DNA from: Acidovorax sp.
GTDB lineage: Bacteria > Pseudomonadota > Gammaproteobacteria > Burkholderiales > Burkholderiaceae_C
Assembly: GCA_011620245.1 (NCBI GenBank)
Contig: WOZN01000029.1
Coordinates: forward strand, 1-10,894
DNA length: 10,894 nt
Reading direction: 5' to 3'
Shown here in pieces: positions 1 through 7,143 of the stretch (its first letter is position 1; every line of letters starts with the position of its first letter). The position numbers and the translations under genes are program-made. The notes under the pieces were generated by a model. It saw only the letters and a list, made by a program, of their open reading frames with translations. It searched no databases and was not told the origin of the DNA.

Positions 1-5
1 AACGC

Positions 6-1253
6 ATGACCGCCATGGGCAACATTCTCTATCTGGTGCACAGACTGCCGTACCCCCCCAACAAGGGCGACAAGGTGCGTTCATACCACCTGCTGCGCCA
101 CTTGCAGCAGCGCCATCGCGTGTTTCTGGGCACCTTCATCGACGACCCGGACGATGCGCAACACCTGCCCACGCTCCAGGCCATGTGCCCCGACCTGCAT
201 GTGGAGCGCATCCATGCACCCAGTGCCAAGGTCAGGAGTCTCAGCGGTCTCCTGACGGGCGAGGCGCTCACCCTGTCTTACTACCGCAACGCCGGCATGC
301 GGCGCTGGGTGGAGCAGACGACCGCTGAGCACAGCCTGCAGGCCTGCGTGGTTTTCTCCTCGGCCATGGCGCAATACGCGCAGCCGCTGCTGCCCAAGGT
401 GCCCATGCTGGTGGACTTTGTCGATGTGGATTCTGCCAAATGGACCCAGTACGCCCCCGCGCACCGCTGGCCCCTGTCCATGCTTTACCGCCGTGAAGGC
501 AGGCGCCTGCTCGCTTATGAACGCGCAATGGCCTTGTTGGCGCGTCGCTCGTACTTCGTCACGCCCAATGAAACCGCCTTGTTTTTGTCGCAGGCGCCGG
601 AATGCGAGGGGCGCGTGCAATCCATGGGCAACGGGGTGGATGCCGACTTTTTCATGGCAGACCCCCGGCGGCCCAGCCCCTTTGAGGCTGGCGAGCAGGC
701 CGTGGTGTTCACCGGCGCCATGGACTACTGGCCCAATATCGACGGCGCAAGCTGGTTCGTGGCCGACGTGCTGCCGCTTTTGCGCGCCCGCTGGCCGATG
801 GCGCGGTTTTACATCGTGGGCCGCAGCCCTTCGCCCCAGGTGCAGGCGCTGGCCAGTGGGCATGTGGTGGTCACTGGCACCGTGCCTGACGTGCGGCCCT
901 ATCTGCAATACGCCAGCGCGGTGGTGGCGCCCTTGCGCGTGGCGCGCGGTATTCAAAACAAGATTCTGGAAGCCATGGCCATGCAGCAGCCCGTGGTCAC
1001 GGTCAGCAGTTGCGCCGACGCCATCGGCGCCACGGCGGGGCAGGGGCTGCTGCGTGCCGACACGCCGCAGGAATTTGTTGATGCCCTGCAGCCGCTGCTC
1101 GGGTCACCCTACAACGCCGCCGCGCTGGGCCAGCAGGCCCGCCGCTACGTGGAGCAGGAATGCAGCTGGCAGGCGCATCTGAGCGGTATCGATAGTTGCC
1201 TGGGGCTGTTTGGCAGAGCGCCTGCCAAACAGCCCCAGGCTGTCGGTGTATGA
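6..1253 (+). CDS. XrtA/PEP-CTERM-associated glycosyltransferase, type 1 (GT4-like)
   Basis: This 415-residue protein is predicted to be a cytoplasmic GT-B glycosyltransferase that transfers a sugar to a lipid-linked intermediate of the exopolysaccharide made beside exosortase A. The N-terminus carries LVHRLPYPPNKGDKVRS (residues 10-26), which I recognise as the hallmark of the XrtA-associated family usually modelled as TIGR03087. The C-terminal donor-binding half shows FTGAMDYWPN (235-244), a VGR strand end (271-273) and GIQNKILEAMAM (315-326). The Glu in that last motif (322) matches the second Glu of the GT4 EX7E motif; the first is absent. ATG at 6 and ATG at 15 are both possible starts. 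The second gives MGNILYLVHR, and the ribosome binding site lies outside the window, so neither can be excluded. Residues beyond about 398 look like a non-conserved tail and are encoded by a perfect inverted repeat. It precedes xrtA by 10 bases. The acceptor and donor sugars are unknown. Confidence 0.9.
   Translation: MTAMGNILYLVHRLPYPPNKGDKVRSYHLLRHLQQRHRVFLGTFIDDPDDAQHLPTLQAMCPDLHVERIHAPSAKVRSLSGLLTGEALTLSYYRNAGMRRWVEQTTAEHSLQACVVFSSAMAQYAQPLLPKVPMLVDFVDVDSAKWTQYAPAHRWPLSMLYRREGRRLLAYERAMALLARRSYFVTPNETALFLSQAPECEGRVQSMGNGVDADFFMADPRRPSPFEAGEQAVVFTGAMDYWPNIDGASWFVADVLPLLRARWPMARFYIVGRSPSPQVQALASGHVVVTGTVPDVRPYLQYASAVVAPLRVARGIQNKILEAMAMQQPVVTVSSCADAIGATAGQGLLRADTPQEFVDALQPLLGSPYNAAALGQQARRYVEQECSWQAHLSGIDSCLGLFGRAPAKQPQAVGV
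1198..1240. repeat. 19-bp perfect inverted repeat (hairpin) at the end of the first glycosyltransferase
   Basis: The left arm GCCTGGGGCTGTTTGGCAG (1198-1216) is exactly complementary to the right arm (1222-1240), with a 5-base loop AGCGC (1217-1221). The stem ends 10 bases before the TGA at 1251-1253 and 23 bases before the xrtA ATG. Neither side is followed by a T-tract, so it is not a standard intrinsic terminator. It encodes residues 398-412 of the upstream protein, beyond its conserved domains. An RNA hairpin of this strength between two coupled genes could act as an attenuator, an mRNA 3'-end stabiliser or a processing site (inference). Confidence 0.9.
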
Positions 1254-1263
1254 AAGTGCCCAC

Positions 1264-2835
1264 ATGACAAGCAAACTCCAGTCCCTCCCCGTTCATTGGC
1301 GTCGGCCCCTGTTGGTGCTGGTGTTGCTGCTCGCAGTCATTTTGGTTGCGTACTGGCATTCGGCCTGGGGCATGGCGATGATCTGGGCGCGCTCCGACAC
1401 CTATGCGCATGGCTTTGTCGTGCCCCTTATCTCACTGTGGCTGGTTTGGCGCCAGCGTGCGGTTCTGGCGCCCATGGTTCCCCGCCCTGGGCGCCTGGCC
1501 TGGCTGCTCATGGCGGGCGCCGCGGCACTCTGGCTGGCTGGTGATCTGGTGGCCGTGAACGCTGCCACGCAGCTTGCGCTGATCACGTTGATCGTGTTGT
1601 CTGTGCCTGCCGTGCTCGGATGGCGCGTAGCCGGGGCGCTGGCCTTTCCTTTGGCTTTTCTGTTCTTTGCGGTACCGATCGGCGATTTTCTACTGCCGGG
1701 CCTGATGGAATGGACGGCCGATTTCACCGTAATGGCGCTGCGTGCGAGTGGCATCCCGGTGTACCGTGAAGGCCTGCAATTCATCATCCCTTCGGGCGCA
1801 TGGTCGGTCGTAGAGGCATGCAGCGGAATTCGCTACCTCATCGCTTCCGTGACAGTGGGCTGCCTGTTCGCGTACCTCAGCTACCAAAGCATGCGCAAGC
1901 GCCTGGTGTTCATTGTCGTGGCCATCCTGGTGCCGCTGGTGGCCAATTGGTTGCGCGCTTACATGATCGTCATGCTGGGGCATTATTCCGGCAACACCAT
2001 CGCCACGGGTGTGGATCACCTCGTGTACGGGTGGTTGTTTTTTGGGCTCGTCATCGGCGTGATGTTCCTCATCGGTGCGCGCTGGGTAGACCCCCTGCCG
2101 CCACCGCCCAAGGCGGTGGCTCTTGGCGGCCTGGCCGCAGCACGCGCCCCGGCCCGAGCGCATTGGCTTGCGCTGGCGCTCGTCTTTTGCGTGGTGCTGG
2201 CGCCGCATGGCGCGTTGGCGGTCATGGACCTGGGCACGCAGACACGGCCTGTGCAACTGGCCGAGCCAACGGTTGCGGCCCCCTGGCGTGCCACGGCCAC
2301 GCCACCGAGCACCTGGCGGCCGGCTTTTGAACATGCCTCGGACACGCTGGACGCCGGTCTGGTCGACGATCAGAGCCAGCCGCTGGGGTTGCATGTCAGC
2401 TACTACCGCCAGCAAAACTACCAGCGCAAGCTGGTCAGTTCAGAGAACGTGCTGGTCAAGAGTCAGGACCCGATATGGGCGCGGGCGGCTGGTGGTTCCG
2501 CCGATGCGCGGCTTCAGGGCCGGCCCCTGCGTGTGGACAGCGCCGTGCTGCGCCAGCACCTGCCCGGCATGGGCAACGTGGGCCAGCGCCTGTTGGTCTG
2601 GCGCTTCTACTGGGTCCGCGGCGGCTTCACCGCCAGCGACTACGCGGGCAAGATACAGGGTGCACTGGGGCGCATCAGCGGCTGGGGCGATGACGGGGCC
2701 CATATCGTGATCTACACGCCCTTGTCGAACGCCAAGGAGTCCGATGTGGACGCTTCGGCGCGTCTGCAGTCCTATCTGGACAGCCAGGGCGATGCGCTGG
2801 CAGCGGCGCTCTTGCAAACGCGGGGGCGCGACTGA
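1264..2835 (+). CDS. xrtA: Exosortase A with fused EpsI domain
   Basis: Exosortase A is an inner-membrane cysteine transpeptidase-like enzyme that cleaves PEP-CTERM sorting signals from exported proteins and probably attaches them to a glycan or lipid acceptor. The 523-residue product has several membrane segments (about 15-33, 48-63, 78-95, 100-117, 122-140, 190-205, 213-228, 255-272) and the three family catalytic residues: Cys186 in VVEACSGIRYL, Arg231 in ANWLRAY and His252 in GVDHLVYG. After a Pro-rich linker (278-283) and another membrane segment (about 300-322), residues 335-515 resemble the EpsI domain, with WR at 341-342, the SYYRQQNYQRKLVSS stretch (379-393) and WRFYWV (446-451). I chose ATG 1264 because it follows a weak GAAAG (1252-1256) at 7 bases and begins an ordinary N-terminus. 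The frame stays open upstream to a TTG at 1210, but that would overlap the preceding gene inside the hairpin. Two bases separate its stop from the amidotransferase start. Confidence 0.95.
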   Translation: MTSKLQSLPVHWRRPLLVLVLLLAVILVAYWHSAWGMAMIWARSDTYAHGFVVPLISLWLVWRQRAVLAPMVPRPGRLAWLLMAGAAALWLAGDLVAVNAATQLALITLIVLSVPAVLGWRVAGALAFPLAFLFFAVPIGDFLLPGLMEWTADFTVMALRASGIPVYREGLQFIIPSGAWSVVEACSGIRYLIASVTVGCLFAYLSYQSMRKRLVFIVVAILVPLVANWLRAYMIVMLGHYSGNTIATGVDHLVYGWLFFGLVIGVMFLIGARWVDPLPPPPKAVALGGLAAARAPARAHWLALALVFCVVLAPHGALAVMDLGTQTRPVQLAEPTVAAPWRATATPPSTWRPAFEHASDTLDAGLVDDQSQPLGLHVSYYRQQNYQRKLVSSENVLVKSQDPIWARAAGGSADARLQGRPLRVDSAVLRQHLPGMGNVGQRLLVWRFYWVRGGFTASDYAGKIQGALGRISGWGDDGAHIVIYTPLSNAKESDVDASARLQSYLDSQGDALAAALLQTRGRD

Positions 2836-2837
2836 CC

Positions 2838-4781
2838 ATGTGTGGCATATCCGGCCTTTTCGATACACAGGGAGCGCGCGCCTTCTCGCGCGAATTGATT
2901 TCACGTATCAACAATGTCCAGGCCCACCGTGGGCCCGACGAGGACGACGTTCACCTGGAGCCCGGTCTGGCCCTGGGCCATCGGCGCCTGTCCGTCATCG
3001 ACCTGGCCACCGGCAAGCAGCCCTTGTTCAATGAAAACGGCACCGTGGGCATTGTCTTCAATGGCGAGATTTACAACTACCGCGAGCTGGTGCCCGAACT
3101 CAAGGCCTTGGGCCATCACTTCAGGACGCGCAGCGACACTGAAGTCATCGTGCACGCCTGGCAAGCCTGGGGCGAGGCCTGCCTGCACCGGCTGCGGGGC
3201 ATGTTCGCTTTTGCCCTGTGGGACCGCAACCAGCAAACCCTGTTCCTTGCGCGCGACCGCATGGGGGTCAAGCCCATGCACTACGCGTGGTTGCCTGATG
3301 GCAGTTTTATTTTTGGCTCTGAACTCAAAGTGCTCACCGCACACCCGGGCTTTGTGCGCGACATCGACCCGCTGGCGGTGGAAGACTATTTCTCGTTCGG
3401 CTACATTCCCGATCCGCGCTGCATCTACCGCCACGCCCACAAGCTGCCAGCGGCCCACTGCCTCACCCTGCGCCGGGGCGACGCTGCCCAGGCCCAGCCA
3501 GTACCGTATTGGGACGTGCATTTCAGCAATGACAACCCCATCAGCCTGGCCGATGCACAAGCCGAGCTGCGCGAGCGGGTGAAGGAATCGGTGCGGCTGC
3601 GCATGATCGCCGACGTGCCCCTGGGTGCCTTTCTCTCCGGCGGGGTGGACTCCAGCGCCGTGGTGGCCACCATGGCCGGTCTGTCAGACAAGCCCGTTCA
3701 CACCTGCGCCATCGGCTTTGACGACCCGCGTTTCAACGAATCCGCCTTTGCCCAGCAGGTGGCAGACCGTTACCACACCGACCACCAACTCGAAGTCGTC
3801 AGCAGCGACGACTTCGACCTCATCGACACGCTGGCCAGGCTTTACGACGAACCCTTTGCCGACAGCTCGGCCATGCCCACCTACCGCGTCTGTCAGATGG
3901 CGCGCAAGCATGTCACCGTGGCGCTGTCTGGCGACGGTGGCGACGAGAGCCTGGGGGGTTACCGACGCTACCGCATGCACCAGGGCGAAGAGACCGTGCG
4001 CAATTGCCTGCCGCAGGGCCTGCGCCGCCCGCTGTTTGGCGCGCTGGGGCAGATGTACCCCAAGGCAGACTGGGCACCGCGCCCCTTGCGCGCCAAGACC
4101 ACCTTGCAGGCTTTGGGCATGGACAGCGTGCAGGCCTACCACCACAGCATGTCCCACCTGCGGGCCGATCAGCGCCAGGCGCTGTTTTCGTCCGCATTCC
4201 AGCGCAGCCTGGGCGGCTACAGTGCGCTCGACGTTTTTCGCCACCATGCCCGGCAGGCCCAGACCGACGACCCGCTGGCCCTGATCCAGTACCTGGACTA
4301 CAAGACCTGGCTGGTCGGCGACATCAACACCAAGGTCGATCGCGCCAGCATGGCGCATTCGCTCGAAGTGCGCGAGCCGCTGATGGACCACCCACTCGTC
4401 GAGTGGCTCGCCACGCTGCCCAGTGACCTGAAGATCCGGGACGGAGAGGGCAAATATGTGCTCAAGAAAGCATTCGAGCCCTTGCTGCCGCACGACGTGC
4501 TGTACCGGCCCAAGATGGGGTTCTCGGTGCCGCTGGCCAGCTGGCTGCGCGGACCGCTGGCGCAACGCATGCAGGAGTCGGTGCTGAGCCCGCGCATGCT
4601 GGCATCGGGCTACTTCAATGCGGGCACGCTGCAAACCCTCGTCAACCAGCACCTGGGCGGGCATCACGACCATTCGACTGCCTTGTGGATGCTCATCATG
4701 TTTGATGCGTTTTTGCGCCAAGCGCAGGAGCCCGTCCGGGCGGTTGTCTCCACAGCCACAACCGAGGTGGCCCCTGCATGA
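2838..4781 (+). CDS. XrtA-associated asparagine synthase-like glutamine amidotransferase
   Basis: This 647-residue protein has the two-domain layout of AsnB: an N-terminal class II glutaminase releasing ammonia and a C-terminal ATP-pyrophosphatase synthetase that activates a carboxylate and amidates it. The nucleophile is Cys2 right after Met (MCGISGLF). Other glutaminase residues are Arg50 in GHRRLSVIDL, Asn75-Gly76 in FNGEIYNY and Asp100 in RTRSDTEV. The ATP loop SGGVDSS is at 267-273, followed by ALSGDGGDESLGGYRRY (359-375 region). All key residues are present, so the enzyme should be active. In XrtA loci this protein belongs to the family modelled as TIGR03108. Its location between xrtA and a glycosyltransferase suggests it amidates a sugar acid or another carboxylate of the exopolysaccharide rather than making free asparagine (inference). 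Its last four bases overlap the next start as ATGA. A housekeeping asparagine synthetase is the alternative but less likely from context. Confidence 0.93.
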   Translation: MCGISGLFDTQGARAFSRELISRINNVQAHRGPDEDDVHLEPGLALGHRRLSVIDLATGKQPLFNENGTVGIVFNGEIYNYRELVPELKALGHHFRTRSDTEVIVHAWQAWGEACLHRLRGMFAFALWDRNQQTLFLARDRMGVKPMHYAWLPDGSFIFGSELKVLTAHPGFVRDIDPLAVEDYFSFGYIPDPRCIYRHAHKLPAAHCLTLRRGDAAQAQPVPYWDVHFSNDNPISLADAQAELRERVKESVRLRMIADVPLGAFLSGGVDSSAVVATMAGLSDKPVHTCAIGFDDPRFNESAFAQQVADRYHTDHQLEVVSSDDFDLIDTLARLYDEPFADSSAMPTYRVCQMARKHVTVALSGDGGDESLGGYRRYRMHQGEETVRNCLPQGLRRPLFGALGQMYPKADWAPRPLRAKTTLQALGMDSVQAYHHSMSHLRADQRQALFSSAFQRSLGGYSALDVFRHHARQAQTDDPLALIQYLDYKTWLVGDINTKVDRASMAHSLEVREPLMDHPLVEWLATLPSDLKIRDGEGKYVLKKAFEPLLPHDVLYRPKMGFSVPLASWLRGPLAQRMQESVLSPRMLASGYFNAGTLQTLVNQHLGGHHDHSTALWMLIMFDAFLRQAQEPVRAVVSTATTEVAPA

Positions 4782-5968
4782 GTAGCACACAGCGCCGCCG
4801 GCGCATCGTTCATGTCGTCTACAGCTTTGCTGTCGGAGGGCTGGAAAACGTCATCGTGCAACTGATCAACCGCTTGCCTGCTGATCGGTTTGAACATGTG
4901 GTGCTGTCGCTCACCACCATCAGTGATTTCAAGCACCGCATCACCCAGCCCGGCGTGCGCTTCATCGAGCTGCACAAGCCACCGGGCCACGCCGTGCGGC
5001 TTTATCCGCGCATCTATAAGCTGCTGCGTGAACTCAAGCCCGATGTGGTGCACAGCTGCAACTTGGCCGCGCTAGAGATCACGCCGCTGGCGTGGCTGGC
5101 ACGCGTGCCACTGCGCATTCATGCCGAGCACGGCTGGGACGCCCACGACCCGAAGGGCCAGAACCCACGCTATCGGCGCCTGCGCAAGTTCTACAAACCT
5201 TTTGTCAGTCACTACGTGGCCGTGTCGAAAGACATCGACGATTATCTGGCGCATGCCATCTGCGTGCCCGCCCGCCGCCGTTCGCTCATTGCCAACGGGG
5301 TGGACACCCACACCTTTGCACCGCTGCCCCAAGGGGTTGCGCACGCCGTGCCCGGTTGCCCCTTTGTGCCGGGCGAGCACTGGATGATCGGCACCGTGGG
5401 CCGATTGCAAACGGTCAAGAACCAGCCCTTGCTGGCCCGCGCTTTCGTGAGATTGATGGAAACCCACCCCGAGGCGGCATCCCACCTGCGTCTGGTCGTG
5501 GTGGGGGCTGGGCCATTGCGGGCTGAGGTAAAGGCTACGCTCGCGCGGGCCCATGTGCAGCATCTGGCGTGGCTGGCCGGTGCACGAGATGACGTGGCCG
5601 ACATCTTGCGCATGCTGAGTTGTTTTGTGTTGCCATCCCAGGCAGAAGGCACGTCCTGCACCCTGCAGGAAGCCATGGCCAGCGGCTTGCCGGTGGTCGC
5701 CACGGCGGTGGGTGGCACACCCGAAGTGGTGGAAGACGGCATCACAGGGCTGCTTATTCCTTCTGACGACGCCAACGCGATGGCACAAGCTTTGTGGAGC
5801 TTTTACACCGATTCGGCCAGAGCCCGTCTTTTTTCCCAGTCTGCGCGTCGGCAGGCGTTGAAAAAGTTTGGCGTGGATGCGATGGTGCAGTCCTACGAAC
5901 GACTGTTTTCCGGTCAGCAGTTGGGTGAGCCGGTACACGGCGCTCCAGGTTATTCCGGACAGCCATGA
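4778..5968 (+). CDS. XrtA/PEP-CTERM-associated glycosyltransferase, type 2 (GT4)
   Basis: This is a 396-residue retaining GT-B glycosyltransferase, predicted to act at the cytoplasmic face on the lipid-linked exopolysaccharide unit. The N-terminal domain opens with IVHVVYSFAVGGLENVIVQL (10-29), containing the Gly-rich GGLEN loop and typical of the XrtA-associated family modelled as TIGR03088. HAEHGWD (115-121) and NGVDTHTF (173-180) follow. The donor domain has GTVGRLQTVKNQ (205-216), VVGAGPLR (241-248) and a complete EX7E motif with Glu290 and Glu298 in EGTSCTLQEAMASGLPVVAT. The start ATG overlaps the amidotransferase stop (ATGA, 4778-4781) and has GAGG at 4764-4767 about 10 bases upstream. 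The gene ends in another ATGA overlap, so its translation is probably coupled on both sides. The transferred sugar cannot be read from the sequence. Paralogy with the gene at 6-1253 is limited to the general GT4 fold. Confidence 0.9.
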   Translation: MSSTQRRRRIVHVVYSFAVGGLENVIVQLINRLPADRFEHVVLSLTTISDFKHRITQPGVRFIELHKPPGHAVRLYPRIYKLLRELKPDVVHSCNLAALEITPLAWLARVPLRIHAEHGWDAHDPKGQNPRYRRLRKFYKPFVSHYVAVSKDIDDYLAHAICVPARRRSLIANGVDTHTFAPLPQGVAHAVPGCPFVPGEHWMIGTVGRLQTVKNQPLLARAFVRLMETHPEAASHLRLVVVGAGPLRAEVKATLARAHVQHLAWLAGARDDVADILRMLSCFVLPSQAEGTSCTLQEAMASGLPVVATAVGGTPEVVEDGITGLLIPSDDANAMAQALWSFYTDSARARLFSQSARRQALKKFGVDAMVQSYERLFSGQQLGEPVHGAPGYSGQP

Positions 5969-7143
5969 AAATCCTCTACCACCACCGCACCGCTTCGAAA
6001 GATGGCCAAGCCGTCCACATCGAAGAAATGATCGAAGCCCTGCGCAGCGAGGGGCACGAAGTGCGCGTGGTGGCACCTGGGGCGCCTGAGTCCAATCTGG
6101 ATACGGCGGCTCAAGGCGGTGGCCGTATGGGCGGCGACATGGGCTGGGTGCATCGCCTCAAGGCCTTGCTGCCCAAGGCCGCTTACGAGCTGATGGAGCT
6201 GGCCTACAACCTGGTCGCCTATCGCCAACTGATGGCCGCCGCGCGCGAATTTCAGCCGCAGGTGATTTACGAGCGGTACAACCTGTTCCTGCTGGCCGGC
6301 CTCATGGTCAAAAAGCACCTGGGTATTCCGCTGTTGCTGGAGGTGAACTCGCCGCTGGTGCTGGAGCGCTCGCAGCACAGTGGGGGGCTGGCTCTGCAGC
6401 GACTTGCGCGCTGGGCAGAGGGAGCGGCATGGCGCGGTGCGGATGCCGTATTGCCCGTCACGCAGGTGCTGGCCGGCCATGTGCGTGCGTATGGTGTGCC
6501 GACAGAACGCATCCACGTTGTGCCCAACGGCATCAACCGCGCCCACTTTGCCGAGGCGCCCAGGCCCGACGAGGCCAAGAGGCGCCTGGGCCTGCAGGGC
6601 AGGGTGGTGCTGGGCTTCACCGGTTTTGTGCGCGACTGGCACGGCGTGGACCGCGTCATCGACTGGATGGCCTCACCCCAGGCGCCACAAGACACGCACC
6701 TGCTGGTGGTGGGCGATGGCCCGGTGCGCGCTGCGCTGGAAGCGCAGGCGCAGCGGCTGGGCCTGGCCGAGCGCGTGACATTCACCGGCGTGGTCCACCG
6801 CGAACAGGTGCCAGCCCATGTAGCCGCCTTCGATGTGGCCCTGCAGCCGGCCGTCACGCCTTATGCATCCCCATTGAAGCTGATGGAATACCTGGTGCTG
6901 GGCAAGGCGGTGGTAGCCCCGGCCACGCCCAATCTGCAGGAAGTGCTGACCGACAACGTCAATGCACTGATGTTCGAGCAAGCCAAGCCGGGCGCACTGG
7001 AAGGCACACTCACACGCCTGTGCACCGACACATCGCTGCGGCAACGCCTGGCCCAAGGTGCTGCGGACACCATCGACCGGCTGGAGCTGACCTGGGTCGG
7101 CAACGCGCGGCGGGTGACCGCCCTAGTGAAGGCTGGCGCATGA
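5965..7143 (+). CDS. GT4-like glycosyltransferase
   Basis: This is a 392-residue GT-B protein of the GT4 type. The N-terminal domain begins MKILYHHRTASKDGQAVHIE (1-20), where a Gly-containing loop and the following helix fit an acceptor-binding Rossmann half. IYERYNLF (101-108) and LEVNSPL (125-131) resemble GT4 relatives in capsule and exopolysaccharide clusters. The donor half shows VPNGIN (186-191), GFTGFVRDWHGVD (217-229), VVGDGP (248-253) and the SPLKLMEYLVLGKAVVAP stretch (302-319). In that last stretch Glu308 equals the second Glu of EX7E; the usual first Glu is replaced (Pro299-Tyr300 region), as in many GT4 relatives. The start overlaps the previous stop as ATGA (5965-5968) with only a poor Shine-Dalgarno, so coupling is likely. 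I do not recognise a specific XrtA subfamily. It probably adds one residue of the repeat unit, and the sugar is unknown. Confidence 0.85.
   Translation: MKILYHHRTASKDGQAVHIEEMIEALRSEGHEVRVVAPGAPESNLDTAAQGGGRMGGDMGWVHRLKALLPKAAYELMELAYNLVAYRQLMAAAREFQPQVIYERYNLFLLAGLMVKKHLGIPLLLEVNSPLVLERSQHSGGLALQRLARWAEGAAWRGADAVLPVTQVLAGHVRAYGVPTERIHVVPNGINRAHFAEAPRPDEAKRRLGLQGRVVLGFTGFVRDWHGVDRVIDWMASPQAPQDTHLLVVGDGPVRAALEAQAQRLGLAERVTFTGVVHREQVPAHVAAFDVALQPAVTPYASPLKLMEYLVLGKAVVAPATPNLQEVLTDNVNALMFEQAKPGALEGTLTRLCTDTSLRQRLAQGAADTIDRLELTWVGNARRVTALVKAGA
7128..7132 (+). promoter_or_regulatory. Ribosome binding site GAAGG for the gene at 7140
   Basis: GAAGG at 7128-7132 lies 7 bases ahead of the ATG at 7140. 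It decides the start of this gene: the reading frame is open far upstream, inside the preceding glycosyltransferase, but only this ATG has both a Shine-Dalgarno and a conserved MKVLLFSTLYP N-terminus. Confidence 0.7.

Noticed and set aside
81..956. Minus-strand open frame (291 codons) opposite the first glycosyltransferase
   Set aside because: It has a His/Gly/Arg-rich composition without motifs, mirroring the codon bias of the + strand gene.
1210..1263. Upstream TTG start that would lengthen exosortase A by 18 residues
   Set aside because: It lies inside the hairpin and inside the preceding gene, has no good ribosome binding site, and the extra residues look unlike an exosortase N-terminus. 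ATG 1264 is better.
2875..2892. CGCGCG...CGCGCG stem early in the amidotransferase gene
   Set aside because: A 6-bp stem of alternating C and G is common by chance in DNA of this composition, and its position in the coding region suggests no function.
3684..4790. Long minus-strand open frame (368 codons) opposite the amidotransferase
   Set aside because: It is a typical antisense shadow in GC-rich DNA: His/Gln/Val-rich, no recognisable motif, entirely opposite a conserved gene.
6429..7139. Open frame extending the glycosyltransferase at 7140 to the left
   Set aside because: It overlaps a well-supported gene in another frame and encodes an Arg/Ala/Gly-rich sequence with no domain. ATG 7140 has GAAGG and a conserved N-terminus.
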